Source: Paenibacillus sp. BSR1-1
GTDB taxonomy: Bacteria; Bacillota; Bacilli; Bacillales; Cytobacillaceae
NCBI RefSeq assembly: GCF_030403775.1
Contig: NZ_JAQMWQ010000023.1
Location: forward strand, 34,544 to 98,543
Direction of reading: 5' to 3'
Length of the DNA stretch: 64,000 nucleotides
The notes under the pieces are model-generated. The model saw only the letters and a program-made list of their open reading frames with translations, made no database searches and had not been told where the DNA came from. How positions within the stretch are numbered: the stretch's first letter is position 1; each line of letters begins with the position of its first letter. Of the stretch, positions 28,196 through 38,128 are shown piece by piece. The position numbers and the translations under genes were made by a program.

Positions 28196-30010
28196 GTGAC
28201 ATACAAGAAAAGAATAACAGCTCTGGTTTTACTGGATTCGGTTATTGTTTTGGCTGCAATCTACTTAAGTTATTTGACCTTTATTCCTGATTTTCAAATT
28301 TTTAAGATGTCGATGTTATTGGTGACTTCCCTAACTCTCTTGCTTTGCCATCATTTATTTGCGTTTCTTTATAAGCTCTATAATAAGTCCTGGCAATATG
28401 CAAGTGTCGGTGAATTGGTGACTATCATCAAAGTGGTTACCTTCTCTGTTGTAGGCGCTGCCTTACTTCAGAATCTCGTTTACCACAATAAATTTGTAAG
28501 AGTTTTGATGATTACGTGGATGCTTCATGTCCTTCTAATTGCTGGGTCGAGGTTTTCGGTAAGAATTTTTCGAGATGGATACATGATTAGCCGAAATAAT
28601 CTCAATCGAACGCTGATTATTGGTGCGGGTGCGTCAGGAACCATGGTGGTGCGCCAATTGCTCCATAACACTGATGTGGACTTAAAACCGGTCGCATTTA
28701 TCGATGATGATCCTGCAAAATACAAGCTGGATATCATGGGCATACCGGTAGTTGGGGATTCAAGACGCATTTCTGCAACAGTTGAAAAATACAAAATTGA
28801 CAATATCGTCATCGCAATTCCTTCTATGCGAAAAAAAGAGTTGAATCATATTTTTGAAGAGTGTTTGAAAACAAATGCGAAGACGCAGATTTTACCAAAA
28901 CTTGAGGATCTAATGACTGGTAAAATCACGGTAAATCATTTCCGTGAGGTCCAAGTAGAGGATCTTTTGGGAAGAGAACCAGTAGAGTTAGATATTGATA
29001 TGATTTCAGAGTATATTACCGACAAAACTGTGCTGGTTACAGGTGCTGGCGGCTCGATTGGTTCGGAAATCTGCCGTCAGGTTGCCCTATTTTCTCCACG
29101 GAAAATTGTCCTCGTTGGTCACGGTGAAAATAGCATTTATGAGATTGATATGGAGCTTCGATACAAATACTCTTTTGAAATTGTTCCAGTCATCGGTGAT
29201 ATTCAGGACCGTATGCGCATGTTTGAGGTAATGGAGAAGTATAAACCAGATGTAGTCTACCATGCCGCAGCCCATAAGCATGTTCCGATGATGGAGTTTA
29301 ATCCTAAGGAAGCGGTTAAGAACAATATTTTTGGGACAAGGAATGTGGCGGAAGCGGCTGCAACTTTCGGGGTTCATACGTTTGTTCTCATTTCGTCCGA
29401 TAAGGCCGTCAACCCGCCGAATATTATGGGAGCAACAAAGCGATTCGCAGAGATGATCATTCAGCAGCTAGAACAGGTCAGCAGCACTAAATTTGTGGCA
29501 GTCAGGTTTGGAAATGTTCTTGGCAGCAATGGCAGTGTCATTCCGTTATTCAAAAAGCAAATTCAATCGGGTGGTCCCGTTACAGTGACTCACCCAGAAA
29601 TGACCAGATATTTCATGACGATTTCGGAAGCTTCCCGTCTCGTTATCCAATCAGGGGCCCTTACAAGGGGCGGGGAAATCTTTGTGTTGGATATGGGGGA
29701 ACCAGTTAAAATTTTAGATTTAGCCTATAACCTAATTAGGTTGTCTGGATATTCATTAGATGAAATAGGAATTGAATATTCGGGGATTCGTCCTGGTGAA
29801 AAGATGTTTGAAGAGCTTCTCAATGAAAGCGAGATTCACGTTGAACAGGTTTTTCCAAAGATTCATATTGGCAAAGCATGTTTAATTAATGCAGAAGTGT
29901 TAAGTGGATTATTAGAATCGCTGCTTGAGATGTCTGAAGTGGAATTGCGTGATACGGTAATCCGGATAGCGAACAATCAATTTGAGGCAGCATTATCAGT
30001 GGCAAACTAG
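28196..30010 (+). CDS. Membrane UDP-sugar 4,6-dehydratase (CapD/PglF/EpsC family)
   Basis: A 604-residue protein with four N-terminal membrane segments (to about residue 125), a CoA-binding-like domain (IIGAGASGTMVVRQL) and a C-terminal SDR domain with VTGAGGSIGSEICRQ, AAAHKHVPMME and SSDKAVNPPNIMGATKR. Such enzymes convert UDP-GlcNAc to UDP-4-keto-6-deoxy-GlcNAc, the start of QuiNAc, FucNAc or bacillosamine synthesis. The GTG start follows AAGGGGGGA. It opens the second cluster and probably acts with the transferase and SDR behind it. Confidence 0.92.
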   Translation: MTYKKRITALVLLDSVIVLAAIYLSYLTFIPDFQIFKMSMLLVTSLTLLLCHHLFAFLYKLYNKSWQYASVGELVTIIKVVTFSVVGAALLQNLVYHNKFVRVLMITWMLHVLLIAGSRFSVRIFRDGYMISRNNLNRTLIIGAGASGTMVVRQLLHNTDVDLKPVAFIDDDPAKYKLDIMGIPVVGDSRRISATVEKYKIDNIVIAIPSMRKKELNHIFEECLKTNAKTQILPKLEDLMTGKITVNHFREVQVEDLLGREPVELDIDMISEYITDKTVLVTGAGGSIGSEICRQVALFSPRKIVLVGHGENSIYEIDMELRYKYSFEIVPVIGDIQDRMRMFEVMEKYKPDVVYHAAAHKHVPMMEFNPKEAVKNNIFGTRNVAEAAATFGVHTFVLISSDKAVNPPNIMGATKRFAEMIIQQLEQVSSTKFVAVRFGNVLGSNGSVIPLFKKQIQSGGPVTVTHPEMTRYFMTISEASRLVIQSGALTRGGEIFVLDMGEPVKILDLAYNLIRLSGYSLDEIGIEYSGIRPGEKMFEELLNESEIHVEQVFPKIHIGKACLINAEVLSGLLESLLEMSEVELRDTVIRIANNQFEAALSVAN

Positions 30011-30034
30011 TTTTAGAATAGAGGTGATAGAGCA

Positions 30035-30640
30035 GTGATCTATAGAGGATTTTTTAAGCGTGTGCTGGATATTGTTTTTTCGATTATTGGATTATTGTTT
30101 TTATCCCCTATTTTTCTATTATTAATGATTTGTATTAAGCTTGATTCGAGCGGTCCTGTGTTTTTTAAACAACAACGTATCGGTAAGGGGCGAGCAGCCT
30201 TTTCTATTTATAAATTTAGAACGATGCGGGTTGATGCTCCACATGATATCCCGACACACCTGTTCATGAATCCTAACGACTATATTACTAGGGTTGGCCG
30301 GTTTTTACGGAAATCTAGTCTTGATGAATTACCGCAAATTATTAACATCCTTAAAGGTGAAATGAGCTTTATCGGCCCACGTCCTGCCCTCTGGAATCAA
30401 TATGATTTACTGGAAGCGCGTGATCAAAATGGAGCGAATGATGTGACGCCCGGTCTAACAGGATGGGCGCAAATCAATGGACGTGATGAATTGCCGTTTG
30501 ATTTGAAGGCATGGCTTGATGGGGAGTATGTTGCGAAGATGGGGTTTGCGTTGGATGCCAAGATATTTTTCTTAACTGTTGCGAATGTCCTTACAGGGAA
30601 AGATATCAAGGAAGGGACAAAGGAATCGAAACTTTATTAA
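30035..30640 (+). CDS. Second priming sugar transferase (EpsL/WcaJ-like)
   Basis: A 201-residue monotopic phosphoglycosyl transferase. It has a membrane helix at about residues 8-33, then PVFFKQQRIGKGRAAFSIYKFRTM, RVGRFLRKSSLDELPQIINILKGEM and SFIGPRPAL. Its size is that of the minimal, PglC-like enzymes that act on UDP-diNAcBac or UDP-QuiNAc type donors, which fits the dehydratase upstream. It would start a glycan distinct from the one primed by the enzyme at 7515. GAGGTGAT precedes the GTG. Confidence 0.92.
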   Translation: MIYRGFFKRVLDIVFSIIGLLFLSPIFLLLMICIKLDSSGPVFFKQQRIGKGRAAFSIYKFRTMRVDAPHDIPTHLFMNPNDYITRVGRFLRKSSLDELPQIINILKGEMSFIGPRPALWNQYDLLEARDQNGANDVTPGLTGWAQINGRDELPFDLKAWLDGEYVAKMGFALDAKIFFLTVANVLTGKDIKEGTKESKLY

Positions 30641-30667
30641 TAGAATGGCAGCTTTGGAGGAATTGGC

Positions 30668-31558
30668 ATGCTTTTTGTTACAGGAATTACTGGTCATACA
30701 GGAAAATGGTTTTTAAAAAGATTAATAGAGGAAAAGTATCCAGGGAAAATTAGGTGCGTTGTCAGGGAACATAGTGATACCTCTCTTCTTGACCAGTCTG
30801 GATTTGATATTGAAAAAGTGTATGGAAGCCTTGAAGACCAGCCATTTTTAGAGTCTGTGATGACGGGGGTGGAAACCGTGGTCCATATTGCTTCTATTGT
30901 ATTTTCAGAAAAGGTTGTCGATGCTGCCATCAAAAATCAGGTGAAATGGGTGGTGCTGGTACATACCACAGGTAGATATTCTAAATATAAAAGTGCTTCG
31001 GAAGAGTATATCCGCATCGAGGATGGGATTTTGAAGAAGCTTGACCTAATAGGGATTACGGTATTACGGCCAACGATTATTTATGGGTCATCTGGAGACC
31101 GGAATATGTACAAGCTTGTAGACTATTTATTCCGACATCGATTTTTTCCGATGTTCGGCAAGGGCGATAATCTGATGCAGCCTGTCCATGCGCGTGATTT
31201 AGGAAATGCCTATTACGATGTGTTGATGTCGAGGGAGAAGACGTTTAATCGGGAATATAACCTGTCCGGTGGAGCGACTATAAAGTATATTGATTTAGTT
31301 AGATCTGTGTCTTCGGCTTTGAATCGGAAGAATTCGATTGTAAAAATTCCATTATCACTATCGATTTTGGCGGCCCGTATCTATAATGCTATGACCAAAA
31401 ATGCGATTATTTCGGTAGAACAGGTCCTGCGGATGCAGGAGGATAAGGACTTTTCGTATGAACAGGCTTCTAGGGATTTTGGCTATTCTCCAATGCCATT
31501 TGAAGAGGGAATTAAAGGAGAAGTGGAAGAGTACTTAAGGCTTAGGGGAAATTTGTGA
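30668..31558 (+). CDS. NAD-dependent epimerase/reductase (extended SDR)
   Basis: A 296-residue SDR with the cofactor loop VTGITGHTGKWF and the RPTIIYG segment. The usual active-site YxxxK is not obvious: the matching stretch reads YIRIEDG, so the catalytic Lys may be absent or displaced. By position it may reduce the 4-keto sugar made by the dehydratase, giving a QuiNAc or FucNAc donor; this is inference. Its TGA overlaps the ATG of a truncated glycosyltransferase (TGATG). Confidence 0.82.
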   Translation: MLFVTGITGHTGKWFLKRLIEEKYPGKIRCVVREHSDTSLLDQSGFDIEKVYGSLEDQPFLESVMTGVETVVHIASIVFSEKVVDAAIKNQVKWVVLVHTTGRYSKYKSASEEYIRIEDGILKKLDLIGITVLRPTIIYGSSGDRNMYKLVDYLFRHRFFPMFGKGDNLMQPVHARDLGNAYYDVLMSREKTFNREYNLSGGATIKYIDLVRSVSSALNRKNSIVKIPLSLSILAARIYNAMTKNAIISVEQVLRMQEDKDFSYEQASRDFGYSPMPFEEGIKGEVEEYLRLRGNL

Positions 31559-31635
31559 TGAAAATCCTTTTTGTCTACAAATATTTTCATCCGGAGCATT
31601 TTCGAATCAATGATATTTGTTTTAAGGGTAACTAA
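31558..31635 (+). pseudogene. N-terminal remnant of a GT4 glycosyltransferase
   Basis: Twenty-five codons starting MKILFVYKYFHPEHFRINDI, which is the typical beginning of WbuB-type glycosyltransferases, then an early stop at 31633. No continuation is found in any frame before the next gene at 31721. The rest of the gene has been lost, probably when the following transferase block was acquired. Confidence 0.7.
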
Positions 31636-31720
31636 GCCATGTTCCACTGAGATTGAAATCAAAAATGGGACAAGTGAATCAAGTATTTTTTAATAGAATG
31701 ACAGCTTTTGGAGGATTAGA

Positions 31721-32488
31721 ATGCTTGATATTACCATTTCCATCGTCACATACAATAGTGCATTAGATATTGATAATGCATTGGTTAGTATTATTAGTAA
31801 GATAGATAAGAGAATAAAATATAAAATCTTTATAGTGGATAATAACTCGAAGGATAATACGTTGTTGATTGTTTCAAAGTACAAAAATAATGTAGAAGTT
31901 ATTAAGATGAATAAAAATGTTGGCTTTGGTGCAGGGCATAATATTGTGTTGGACCGATTAAATTCAAAATTCCATATTATCGTAAATCCAGACATTATTA
32001 TAAATAATTCTGTAATCAATGACATGTATGATTATATGGACGAACATTTTAATATTGGACTACTTACACCAAAAGTAAAGTATCCTAATGGAGACATGCA
32101 ATACCTTTGTAAACGGGATCCTAATTTCTTTGATTTGTTTATTAGGCTGCTTATCCCATTTGCCTTTAAAAAGCGGCAGTCCAGATACATGATGCTCGAC
32201 AAAAATTATGATGAACCGTTTAAAGTTCCATATGCCACGGGTTGTTTTATGTTCTTCCGTACAGACGTTTTTAAGGAGATTAAAGGCTTTGATGAAAGGT
32301 TCTTTCTTCACTTTGAAGATGCCGATATTACTAGGAGAGTAAATGAAAAATCAGAGGTGATTTTCTATCCCTACAATTATGTCATTCATGATTGGAAACG
32401 TGAGTCTAAGAAGAAGCTCAGATTAATTCTAATAATGGTTAAATCGGCATTTATGTACTTTAAAAAATGGGGCTTAAGATTTTACTAA
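31721..32488 (+). CDS. Glycosyltransferase family 2 (rhamnosyltransferase-like)
   Basis: A 255-residue GT-A transferase. It shows ISIVTYNSALDIDNAL at the N-terminus, KNVGFGAGHNI, the metal-site VNPDIII and GFDERFFLHFEDADITRRV, a pattern shared with WbbL-type rhamnosyltransferases. The gene is AT-rich and begins the transferase block of the second cluster. TTGGAGGA precedes the ATG; this 5' region resembles that of the SDR gene at 30668. Confidence 0.88.
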   Translation: MLDITISIVTYNSALDIDNALVSIISKIDKRIKYKIFIVDNNSKDNTLLIVSKYKNNVEVIKMNKNVGFGAGHNIVLDRLNSKFHIIVNPDIIINNSVINDMYDYMDEHFNIGLLTPKVKYPNGDMQYLCKRDPNFFDLFIRLLIPFAFKKRQSRYMMLDKNYDEPFKVPYATGCFMFFRTDVFKEIKGFDERFFLHFEDADITRRVNEKSEVIFYPYNYVIHDWKRESKKKLRLILIMVKSAFMYFKKWGLRFY

Positions 32489-32517
32489 ATGAGCACTTAT
32501 TAAGGGGCTGAAAATCA

Positions 32518-33498
32518 TTGAGCAGATTGGTTAGCATAGTAATGGCCACTTATAAACCTAATAAAAATTTTTTAGAAGCCCAGCTTATTAGTATTAATAA
32601 TCAAGATTATCCGAACATTGAAGTTCTCATCAGAGATGATAGCGCGGATTCGGTTTCATACCAATTAGTTTGTAGTCTTGCTAGAAACTTATTAACGGAT
32701 AAGAGCTTTTCGATTGAACAAAATGAAAATAATCTAGGTAGTAATAAAACCTTTGAAATTCTTACACAATCTGTAAATGGAGATTACATTGCCTATTGTG
32801 ATCAAGATGATGTTTGGGAAGAGAATAAGATTAGTATATTAGTAAACAAACTGGAAAGTGAAAACTCTGTATTGTGCTATTCTGATTTATCCATTATTGA
32901 TTCTCGTGGAAATCATATTGCCAACAGTTTTAAGGATATTAATAAAAGATTAAAGCATGTCTACGGTGACAATCTATTTTCATTTTTCCTTAGAAGAAAT
33001 AGTGTTACAGGATGCACCATGCTGATAAAAGCAGAGATAGCAAAGAAAAGCATTCCTTTCTGTCATGAATTTTACGTTCATGATCACTGGTTAGCTTTGT
33101 GTGCATCAAGCCAAGGGAAGATATCATATGTAAATGAGCCCCTGGTTAAATATAGAATTCATGAGAATAATCAAATTGGGGCTAGTATTTTGAAGGATAT
33201 ACATACTAAGTCTGACTATGTAAATAAAAAGCTTGTCGTGGAGACAAGAAAATACAATTATCTCTTAACCTATTATGAATTTGTTTTTTTTAAAAGGAAG
33301 CAAATAGAAGAGTTACGGGATTGGTCACAAAATCGAATGAGATTATTTAATGAAATAAGTATTAGTAACGTCTTTTTATTCTTGAAAGGTTTTAGGATTG
33401 ATTATCAGTTAACTATTTTTGAGGCAATAATAAAATTTTTACCAGAGAAAGTAATTTCACTGATTTTTAATAGAATTAAGTCAACAAGAGGCGATTAA
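32518..33498 (+). CDS. Glycosyltransferase family 2 (rhamnosyltransferase-like)
   Basis: A 326-residue GT2 protein. MSRLVSIVMATYKPNKNFLE, LIRDDSAD and the DxD-like CDQDDVWEENK are visible, followed by VTGCTMLIK and VHDHWLAL. The CDQDD(V/Y)W pattern is common to rhamnosyltransferases acting in dTDP-rhamnose clusters, which fits the rml genes upstream. TTG start with AAGGGGC upstream. Confidence 0.86.
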   Translation: MSRLVSIVMATYKPNKNFLEAQLISINNQDYPNIEVLIRDDSADSVSYQLVCSLARNLLTDKSFSIEQNENNLGSNKTFEILTQSVNGDYIAYCDQDDVWEENKISILVNKLESENSVLCYSDLSIIDSRGNHIANSFKDINKRLKHVYGDNLFSFFLRRNSVTGCTMLIKAEIAKKSIPFCHEFYVHDHWLALCASSQGKISYVNEPLVKYRIHENNQIGASILKDIHTKSDYVNKKLVVETRKYNYLLTYYEFVFFKRKQIEELRDWSQNRMRLFNEISISNVFLFLKGFRIDYQLTIFEAIIKFLPEKVISLIFNRIKSTRGD

Positions 33499-33499
33499 G

Positions 33500-34222
33500 A
33501 TGATATCAATAATTTGTTGTTATAATAATAAATCAGTTTTTGAACAAATGTTAAAAAAGAGTATCGATAATCAAGACATTGAATGCGAATTAATAGGGAT
33601 AGAAAATGTTAATAACAAATTTACCTCAGCTGCAAGTGCATTGAATTATGGTGCTAGCTTAGCTCAAGGAGATTATTATATTTTTGCTCATCAAGATATA
33701 GAGTTCTATGATGAAAACTTCCTAAAATCGATAGTTGAGTATGTGGATTGTAACCAAAATTCTATTATTGGCTTGGCAGGAAGAGATAAAATGGGGATAT
33801 ACTCTAATATTACTCATGGTTCACAACATTTATATGCTGGTAATTTTAAGGTTTTTGGGCCAGTTGAAGTAGAAACTCTAGATGAGTGTTTTATAGCCAT
33901 GAGTAAGAATGTCTATAATAATCTTAAATTTGATGAAAAAACTTGTAATAATTGGCACCTCTATTCAGTTGATTTATGTCTTACTGCAAAGAAAAGAGGC
34001 ATAAGGGCAATTGTTGTTCCATTGGAGGCATATCATGCATCAACGGGCTATGTTAGTAAAGATTACTGGAAATCAATGAAGAAGGTTATGGAAAAGCATA
34101 AAAAAGACCATTCAAAAATATATTCGACTTGCTCTGTTGTAAGTACCAATACATTTAAATATTGGTATTTTAGACTACTAGGGAAGGTAAAAATAGTCGC
34201 AAAAAAAATCCTTCATATTTAG
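33500..34222 (+). CDS. GT2-like glycosyltransferase (short)
   Basis: A 240-residue protein starting MISIICCYNNKSVFEQML with AAASALNYG-like text and YYIFAHQDIEFYDENF, the pattern of the small GT2-like family of capsule clusters. The classic DxD is replaced by HQDIE. It starts one base after the stop of the gene before, so the two are coupled. The substrate is unknown. Confidence 0.78.
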   Translation: MISIICCYNNKSVFEQMLKKSIDNQDIECELIGIENVNNKFTSAASALNYGASLAQGDYYIFAHQDIEFYDENFLKSIVEYVDCNQNSIIGLAGRDKMGIYSNITHGSQHLYAGNFKVFGPVEVETLDECFIAMSKNVYNNLKFDEKTCNNWHLYSVDLCLTAKKRGIRAIVVPLEAYHASTGYVSKDYWKSMKKVMEKHKKDHSKIYSTCSVVSTNTFKYWYFRLLGKVKIVAKKILHI

Positions 34223-34308
34223 TTCCATAATTATTGTTAATTTAGGTTATGGAGATTTAATTAATGGGGGAAATTCTATTTTTAATAATATCTTAGGTGA
34301 TTTCATAG

Positions 34309-36066
34309 ATGAATTTAATACCAAAGGTTCTACAATTATTTAATAAGAAAGAGAAAAAAAGTTTTTACTTCTTATTTATTCTCATGCTTATTTCAACTTT
34401 ATTTGAAACAATCGGCATAGGTCTCATTGTTCCGTTTGTTGCAATTGTAACTAATCCTAAACTGATTCATGACCACTTTCTCTTATCCAAGATCTATCAA
34501 TTTTTTCATTTTCAGTCGAATACTGGTTTCCTTATTTTTACCACGATGGTATTACTATCTGTTTTTTTTATGAAGAATTTGTATTTAATATACTCTCAAT
34601 ATATACAGTACCGGTTTATATTTCAGCAACAAATAAAGTTATCAAAAAGATTGCTTCATCATTATTTAACTAGTCAGTATGAGTTTCATCTTCAGAGAAA
34701 TTCATCTGAACTTCTTCGAAATGTAAATTTCGAGGTACCTAGAATATTTAATCAAGTTTTAATCCCCATATTAATGATAATCAGTGAACTGCTTGTTATT
34801 ACAGGTATAACAATTCTATTAATAATAAATTCTCCAATTCAAACATTAATCTCTGTTGTCATACTTGGAGGCTGTACTGGAATATTTTTAAGGTTATTTC
34901 GGAATAAATTAAATAAGATTGGAAAGAAACAACAAAAGTCAAATGGAGAGATGATTAAATGGATTAACCAAGGATTAGGTTCTGTAAAGGAAGTAAAAGT
35001 TAGCGGTAGGGAAAAGTTTTTTATAGATTCTTTTGTTGAACAAAGTGAAGAGTTCTCAAAATCAATGAGGTTTTTCAATATCTTAAACCAAATTCCAAGA
35101 ATGTTTATTGAGACTATTGTTGTGGCAACTATCCTTATTACAATGTTAATGATTATTTTAAAGGGGGAGGATTCAACAACTTTACTTTCAACCATGGCAT
35201 TATTTGCAATGGGGGCATTTCGATTAATGCCTTCTATAAATAGGATGGTCGGAGCAATTACCGCTATTCGATTTAATATGCCTGCCTTAGATGTAATTCA
35301 CAATGAATTGGTTGGAAGCAATCCATTGGAGTCTATTTCCTCGTATCAGCACGACAAAGAAGAAAATATTCAAGAAAAATTCTTTAAAAATGAAATAAAA
35401 ATGAAAAACATTTTTTATAGATATCCGAATCAAGAAAATTATTCAATAAAAGATCTATCATTGAAAGTTCCAATTGGAAAATCAATTGCAATTATAGGAT
35501 CATCGGGTGCGGGAAAAACAACAATTGTTGATATTATACTTGGGATACTTGAACCGGAGAAGGGGGAAGTTCTAATTGATGGTGTAGAGCTCAAGAACAT
35601 TTTGCCTATTTGGAAAAGAAAAATTGGTTATATTCCCCAATCGATTTATTTATCTGATGATTCCATTAGGAAAAACGTAGCTTTTGGAATAAAAGAGAAT
35701 GAAATTAATGATGAGTCAGTTTGGCGAGCATTAAAAGATGCTCAATTAATGAATTTTGTATTAGAGCTTCCTAATGGTTTAGAAACGAATATTGGTGAAA
35801 GAGGGGTTAGACTTTCAGGTGGACAGCGACAACGTATTGGCATCGCGCGTGCGTTGTATCATAATCCCGAAGTTTTATTCCTTGATGAGGCTACTTCTTC
35901 TTTAGACAACCATACCGAAAATGAAATTATGAAGGCAATCGATGGACTTAAGGGTGAAAAAACAATTATTATCATTGCTCACCGATTAAGTACTATTGAA
36001 AAATGTGACTTTGTTTATGAACTAGTTAATGGAAAAATGCAAGTAAAGGAAAACTCCACATGCTAA
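34309..36066 (+). CDS. ABC-type lipid-linked oligosaccharide flippase (PglK-like)
   Basis: A 585-residue half transporter with six membrane segments fused to an ATPase. The first segment carries ETIGIGLIVPFVAIV, typical of PglK-type flippases. The nucleotide domain has Walker A IGSSGAGKTTIVD, the Q loop IPQSIYL, the signature LSGGQRQRIGIARAL, Walker B VLFLDEATSSLD and the H-loop IIAHRLS. It likely exports the glycan built by this cluster, in contrast to the Wzx/Wzy route of the first operon. Confidence 0.91.
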   Translation: MNLIPKVLQLFNKKEKKSFYFLFILMLISTLFETIGIGLIVPFVAIVTNPKLIHDHFLLSKIYQFFHFQSNTGFLIFTTMVLLSVFFMKNLYLIYSQYIQYRFIFQQQIKLSKRLLHHYLTSQYEFHLQRNSSELLRNVNFEVPRIFNQVLIPILMIISELLVITGITILLIINSPIQTLISVVILGGCTGIFLRLFRNKLNKIGKKQQKSNGEMIKWINQGLGSVKEVKVSGREKFFIDSFVEQSEEFSKSMRFFNILNQIPRMFIETIVVATILITMLMIILKGEDSTTLLSTMALFAMGAFRLMPSINRMVGAITAIRFNMPALDVIHNELVGSNPLESISSYQHDKEENIQEKFFKNEIKMKNIFYRYPNQENYSIKDLSLKVPIGKSIAIIGSSGAGKTTIVDIILGILEPEKGEVLIDGVELKNILPIWKRKIGYIPQSIYLSDDSIRKNVAFGIKENEINDESVWRALKDAQLMNFVLELPNGLETNIGERGVRLSGGQRQRIGIARALYHNPEVLFLDEATSSLDNHTENEIMKAIDGLKGEKTIIIIAHRLSTIEKCDFVYELVNGKMQVKENSTC

Positions 36067-36108
36067 TTATGTTCACTTTTAATATAAACCATAAAGGGGA
36101 GAGTTCTA

Positions 36109-37074
36109 ATGAATTTTTCTATTTCAATAGCATTGTGTACCTATAATGGGGAAAGGTTCCTTGAGGAGCAATTAGAGAGCATTTTAAAACAATCCCGTTT
36201 ACCAGAAGAACTAGTAGTTTGTGATGATTGTTCGTCAGACGGTACAATTGAGATACTAGAAAGGTTTAAAAAGGTTAGTCCCTTTCGTGTATATATATAT
36301 AATAATGTGAAAAATTTACGAAGTACAAAAAATTTTCAAAATTGTATTTCCTTGTGTAACGGAGATATTATATTTTTGTGCGATCAAGATGACTATTGGA
36401 ATATGGATAAATTAGAAAAGATAGAACGGGAGTTTATTAACAATAAAGATACTAAACTCGTATTTACTAATGCTTTAATTGTTGATGAAAATTTAACACC
36501 ATTAGGTTACTCTGCTTGGGAAACCTTCCAGGTAGGAGAAGAAGAATTGGCAAAGATCAAAAATAACCCCTTCGAATTATTATTCTACGGAAACAAAATT
36601 ACTGGAGCAACAATGGCATTTCGAAAAGATTGTTTACATATCCATGAATATCCTAATAATTGGATTCACGATGGATGGATTTCTATTTTAATTGCCTATC
36701 AATATCCTAATGGAATTAAATATCTTAGAGAAGAATTAATTCTATACAGGCAACATGGTGGAAATCAAATTGGTGGATTAAGAGTTGAAAAAAATCCATA
36801 TGATAGAACATTTAAAAATAATAAAATACTTATTGATGAGCAATTCAATTATTTTAAAACGTTAAAAGATGAAGTTAGTAAACTACCGATAACGAATAGA
36901 AAATATGTGCAATTATTGGATAACAGACTTAGGCATTTGAAGAATCGAAATAGTTTAAGCATTAATTTTCTTAAAAAGTTACCTATTATTTTTAAAGAGT
37001 TAGTTACCCTCAGATATTTTCGGTACTCAAATGGATTTCGTTCAGCAATAAAAGATATGTTTATCACACGATAA
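36109..37074 (+). CDS. Glycosyltransferase family 2 (rhamnosyltransferase-like)
   Basis: A 321-residue GT2 protein: ISIALCTYNGERFLEEQLES, VVCDDCSSDGTIEIL, FLCDQDDYWNMDKLE and ITGATMAFRKDC, then WIHDGWISILIAY. This is the commonest rhamnosyltransferase-type pattern and is related to the gene at 32518. GGGGAGAG precedes the ATG. It is the last gene of the second cluster; about 500 bases of AT-rich DNA without a recognised gene follow before a hairpin. Confidence 0.88.
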   Translation: MNFSISIALCTYNGERFLEEQLESILKQSRLPEELVVCDDCSSDGTIEILERFKKVSPFRVYIYNNVKNLRSTKNFQNCISLCNGDIIFLCDQDDYWNMDKLEKIEREFINNKDTKLVFTNALIVDENLTPLGYSAWETFQVGEEELAKIKNNPFELLFYGNKITGATMAFRKDCLHIHEYPNNWIHDGWISILIAYQYPNGIKYLREELILYRQHGGNQIGGLRVEKNPYDRTFKNNKILIDEQFNYFKTLKDEVSKLPITNRKYVQLLDNRLRHLKNRNSLSINFLKKLPIIFKELVTLRYFRYSNGFRSAIKDMFITR

Positions 37075-37573
37075 TTCCTTCTTTAATATTGGTGAACGAT
37101 TAATTACTGGGGTATATGGAAGGGGTAAGTCTAAAAGTATCCTATTCTTGACGACTTCATCTATACCATTAATCTGAATTTTAATTTTTTACTAGAATTT
37201 ATGATCAGTTTTTTATAAATGTTAGTCAATTTAGTACGATCACTTAAATTGAAGAGTTTAATAAACTTAACTTAGGAGAACTAAGTTTCTCGGGCTAGTA
37301 ATTTTGTTGAGTAAAGTCTTATTGTTATTTAAAATATTTGCTCAAATTAATTTTTATTGCTGGTATTTTTTCAAGAGTAATTATGGGATTCTCGCCAACT
37401 ATATTTGCCTCTTCTTTGAGAATAGCAATCTTTTTACGTGGTTCATTGATTATTTGTAATCTTTTCTTGATAAAGTAATTGAAGAAATTTAAATGAGCAT
37501 AAGTTGAATGGTTTTTTAATGAAGATTAAATCAAGCGGGAGGAATTCTTCCGTACTTACAAACAAAACAAATT

Positions 37574-37618
37574 AAAAGAATTAGACCAGAACCACAAAGG
37601 AACTGGTCTAATTCTTTT
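37574..37618. terminator. Strong bidirectional terminator downstream of the second cluster
   Basis: A perfect 16-bp stem (AAAAGAATTAGACCAG with CTGGTCTAATTCTTTT) and 13-base loop. The preceding gap 37075-37573 holds only AT-rich sequence with no gene I could support. Confidence 0.65.
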
Positions 37619-37913
37619 ACAATTTTAGAAACAATCAATCGACATTTCTAAGAAAGACTCTTAGATACAAGAGCCACAAATAGACCAATTTTAGAACAAA
37701 TATGCATCACTTCAAAAATATTGTCTCCATTATATTCTACATAATCAGTCATTTCGCTAACTATTACAAAATAATATTTTATTAATACCTTAATTTTAAC
37801 TAAAGAATTAGAATTAAGGCAAATTGAGGAGAGAACCATGGGAACGTTTAAAATTGAAAAGATATCCTTCCATATTTACAGGAAGAACTTCATGCGTGGA
37901 TATCACGGAATCG

Positions 37914-38081
37914 AATGGTACATGGTACTACCTAAAGTCCACAGGTGTAATGGCAACTAACTGGTTATAAGAAAATAACAAATGGTACTATCTAGATGGA
38001 ACTGGAGTAATGCAAACTGGTTGGGTGAAGATCAGTGGAAAGTGGTTTTACTTTAATTCTAATGGGGTTTGGGTGAAATAA
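37914..38081 (+). pseudogene. Remnant of a cell-wall-binding repeat protein
   Basis: Fifty-five codons that read as choline-binding-type repeats: NGTWYYLKSTGVMATNWL, a TAA stop, then NKWYYLDGTGVMQTGWVKI and KWFYFNSNGV. A ribosome site and ATG at 37838 lie upstream in another frame, so at least one frameshift also separates any start from the repeats. The parent gene resembled those at 47290 and 55938. A terminator follows. Confidence 0.75.
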
Positions 38082-38093
38082 TAATGATAGATA

Positions 38094-38128
38094 AACAACC
38101 TCAATGACGACATTGGGGTTGTTTTATT
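38094..38128 (+). terminator. Terminator after the cell-wall repeat remnant
   Basis: AACAACC.CAATG pairs with CATTG.GGTTGTT and runs into TTTATT. Confidence 0.7.
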
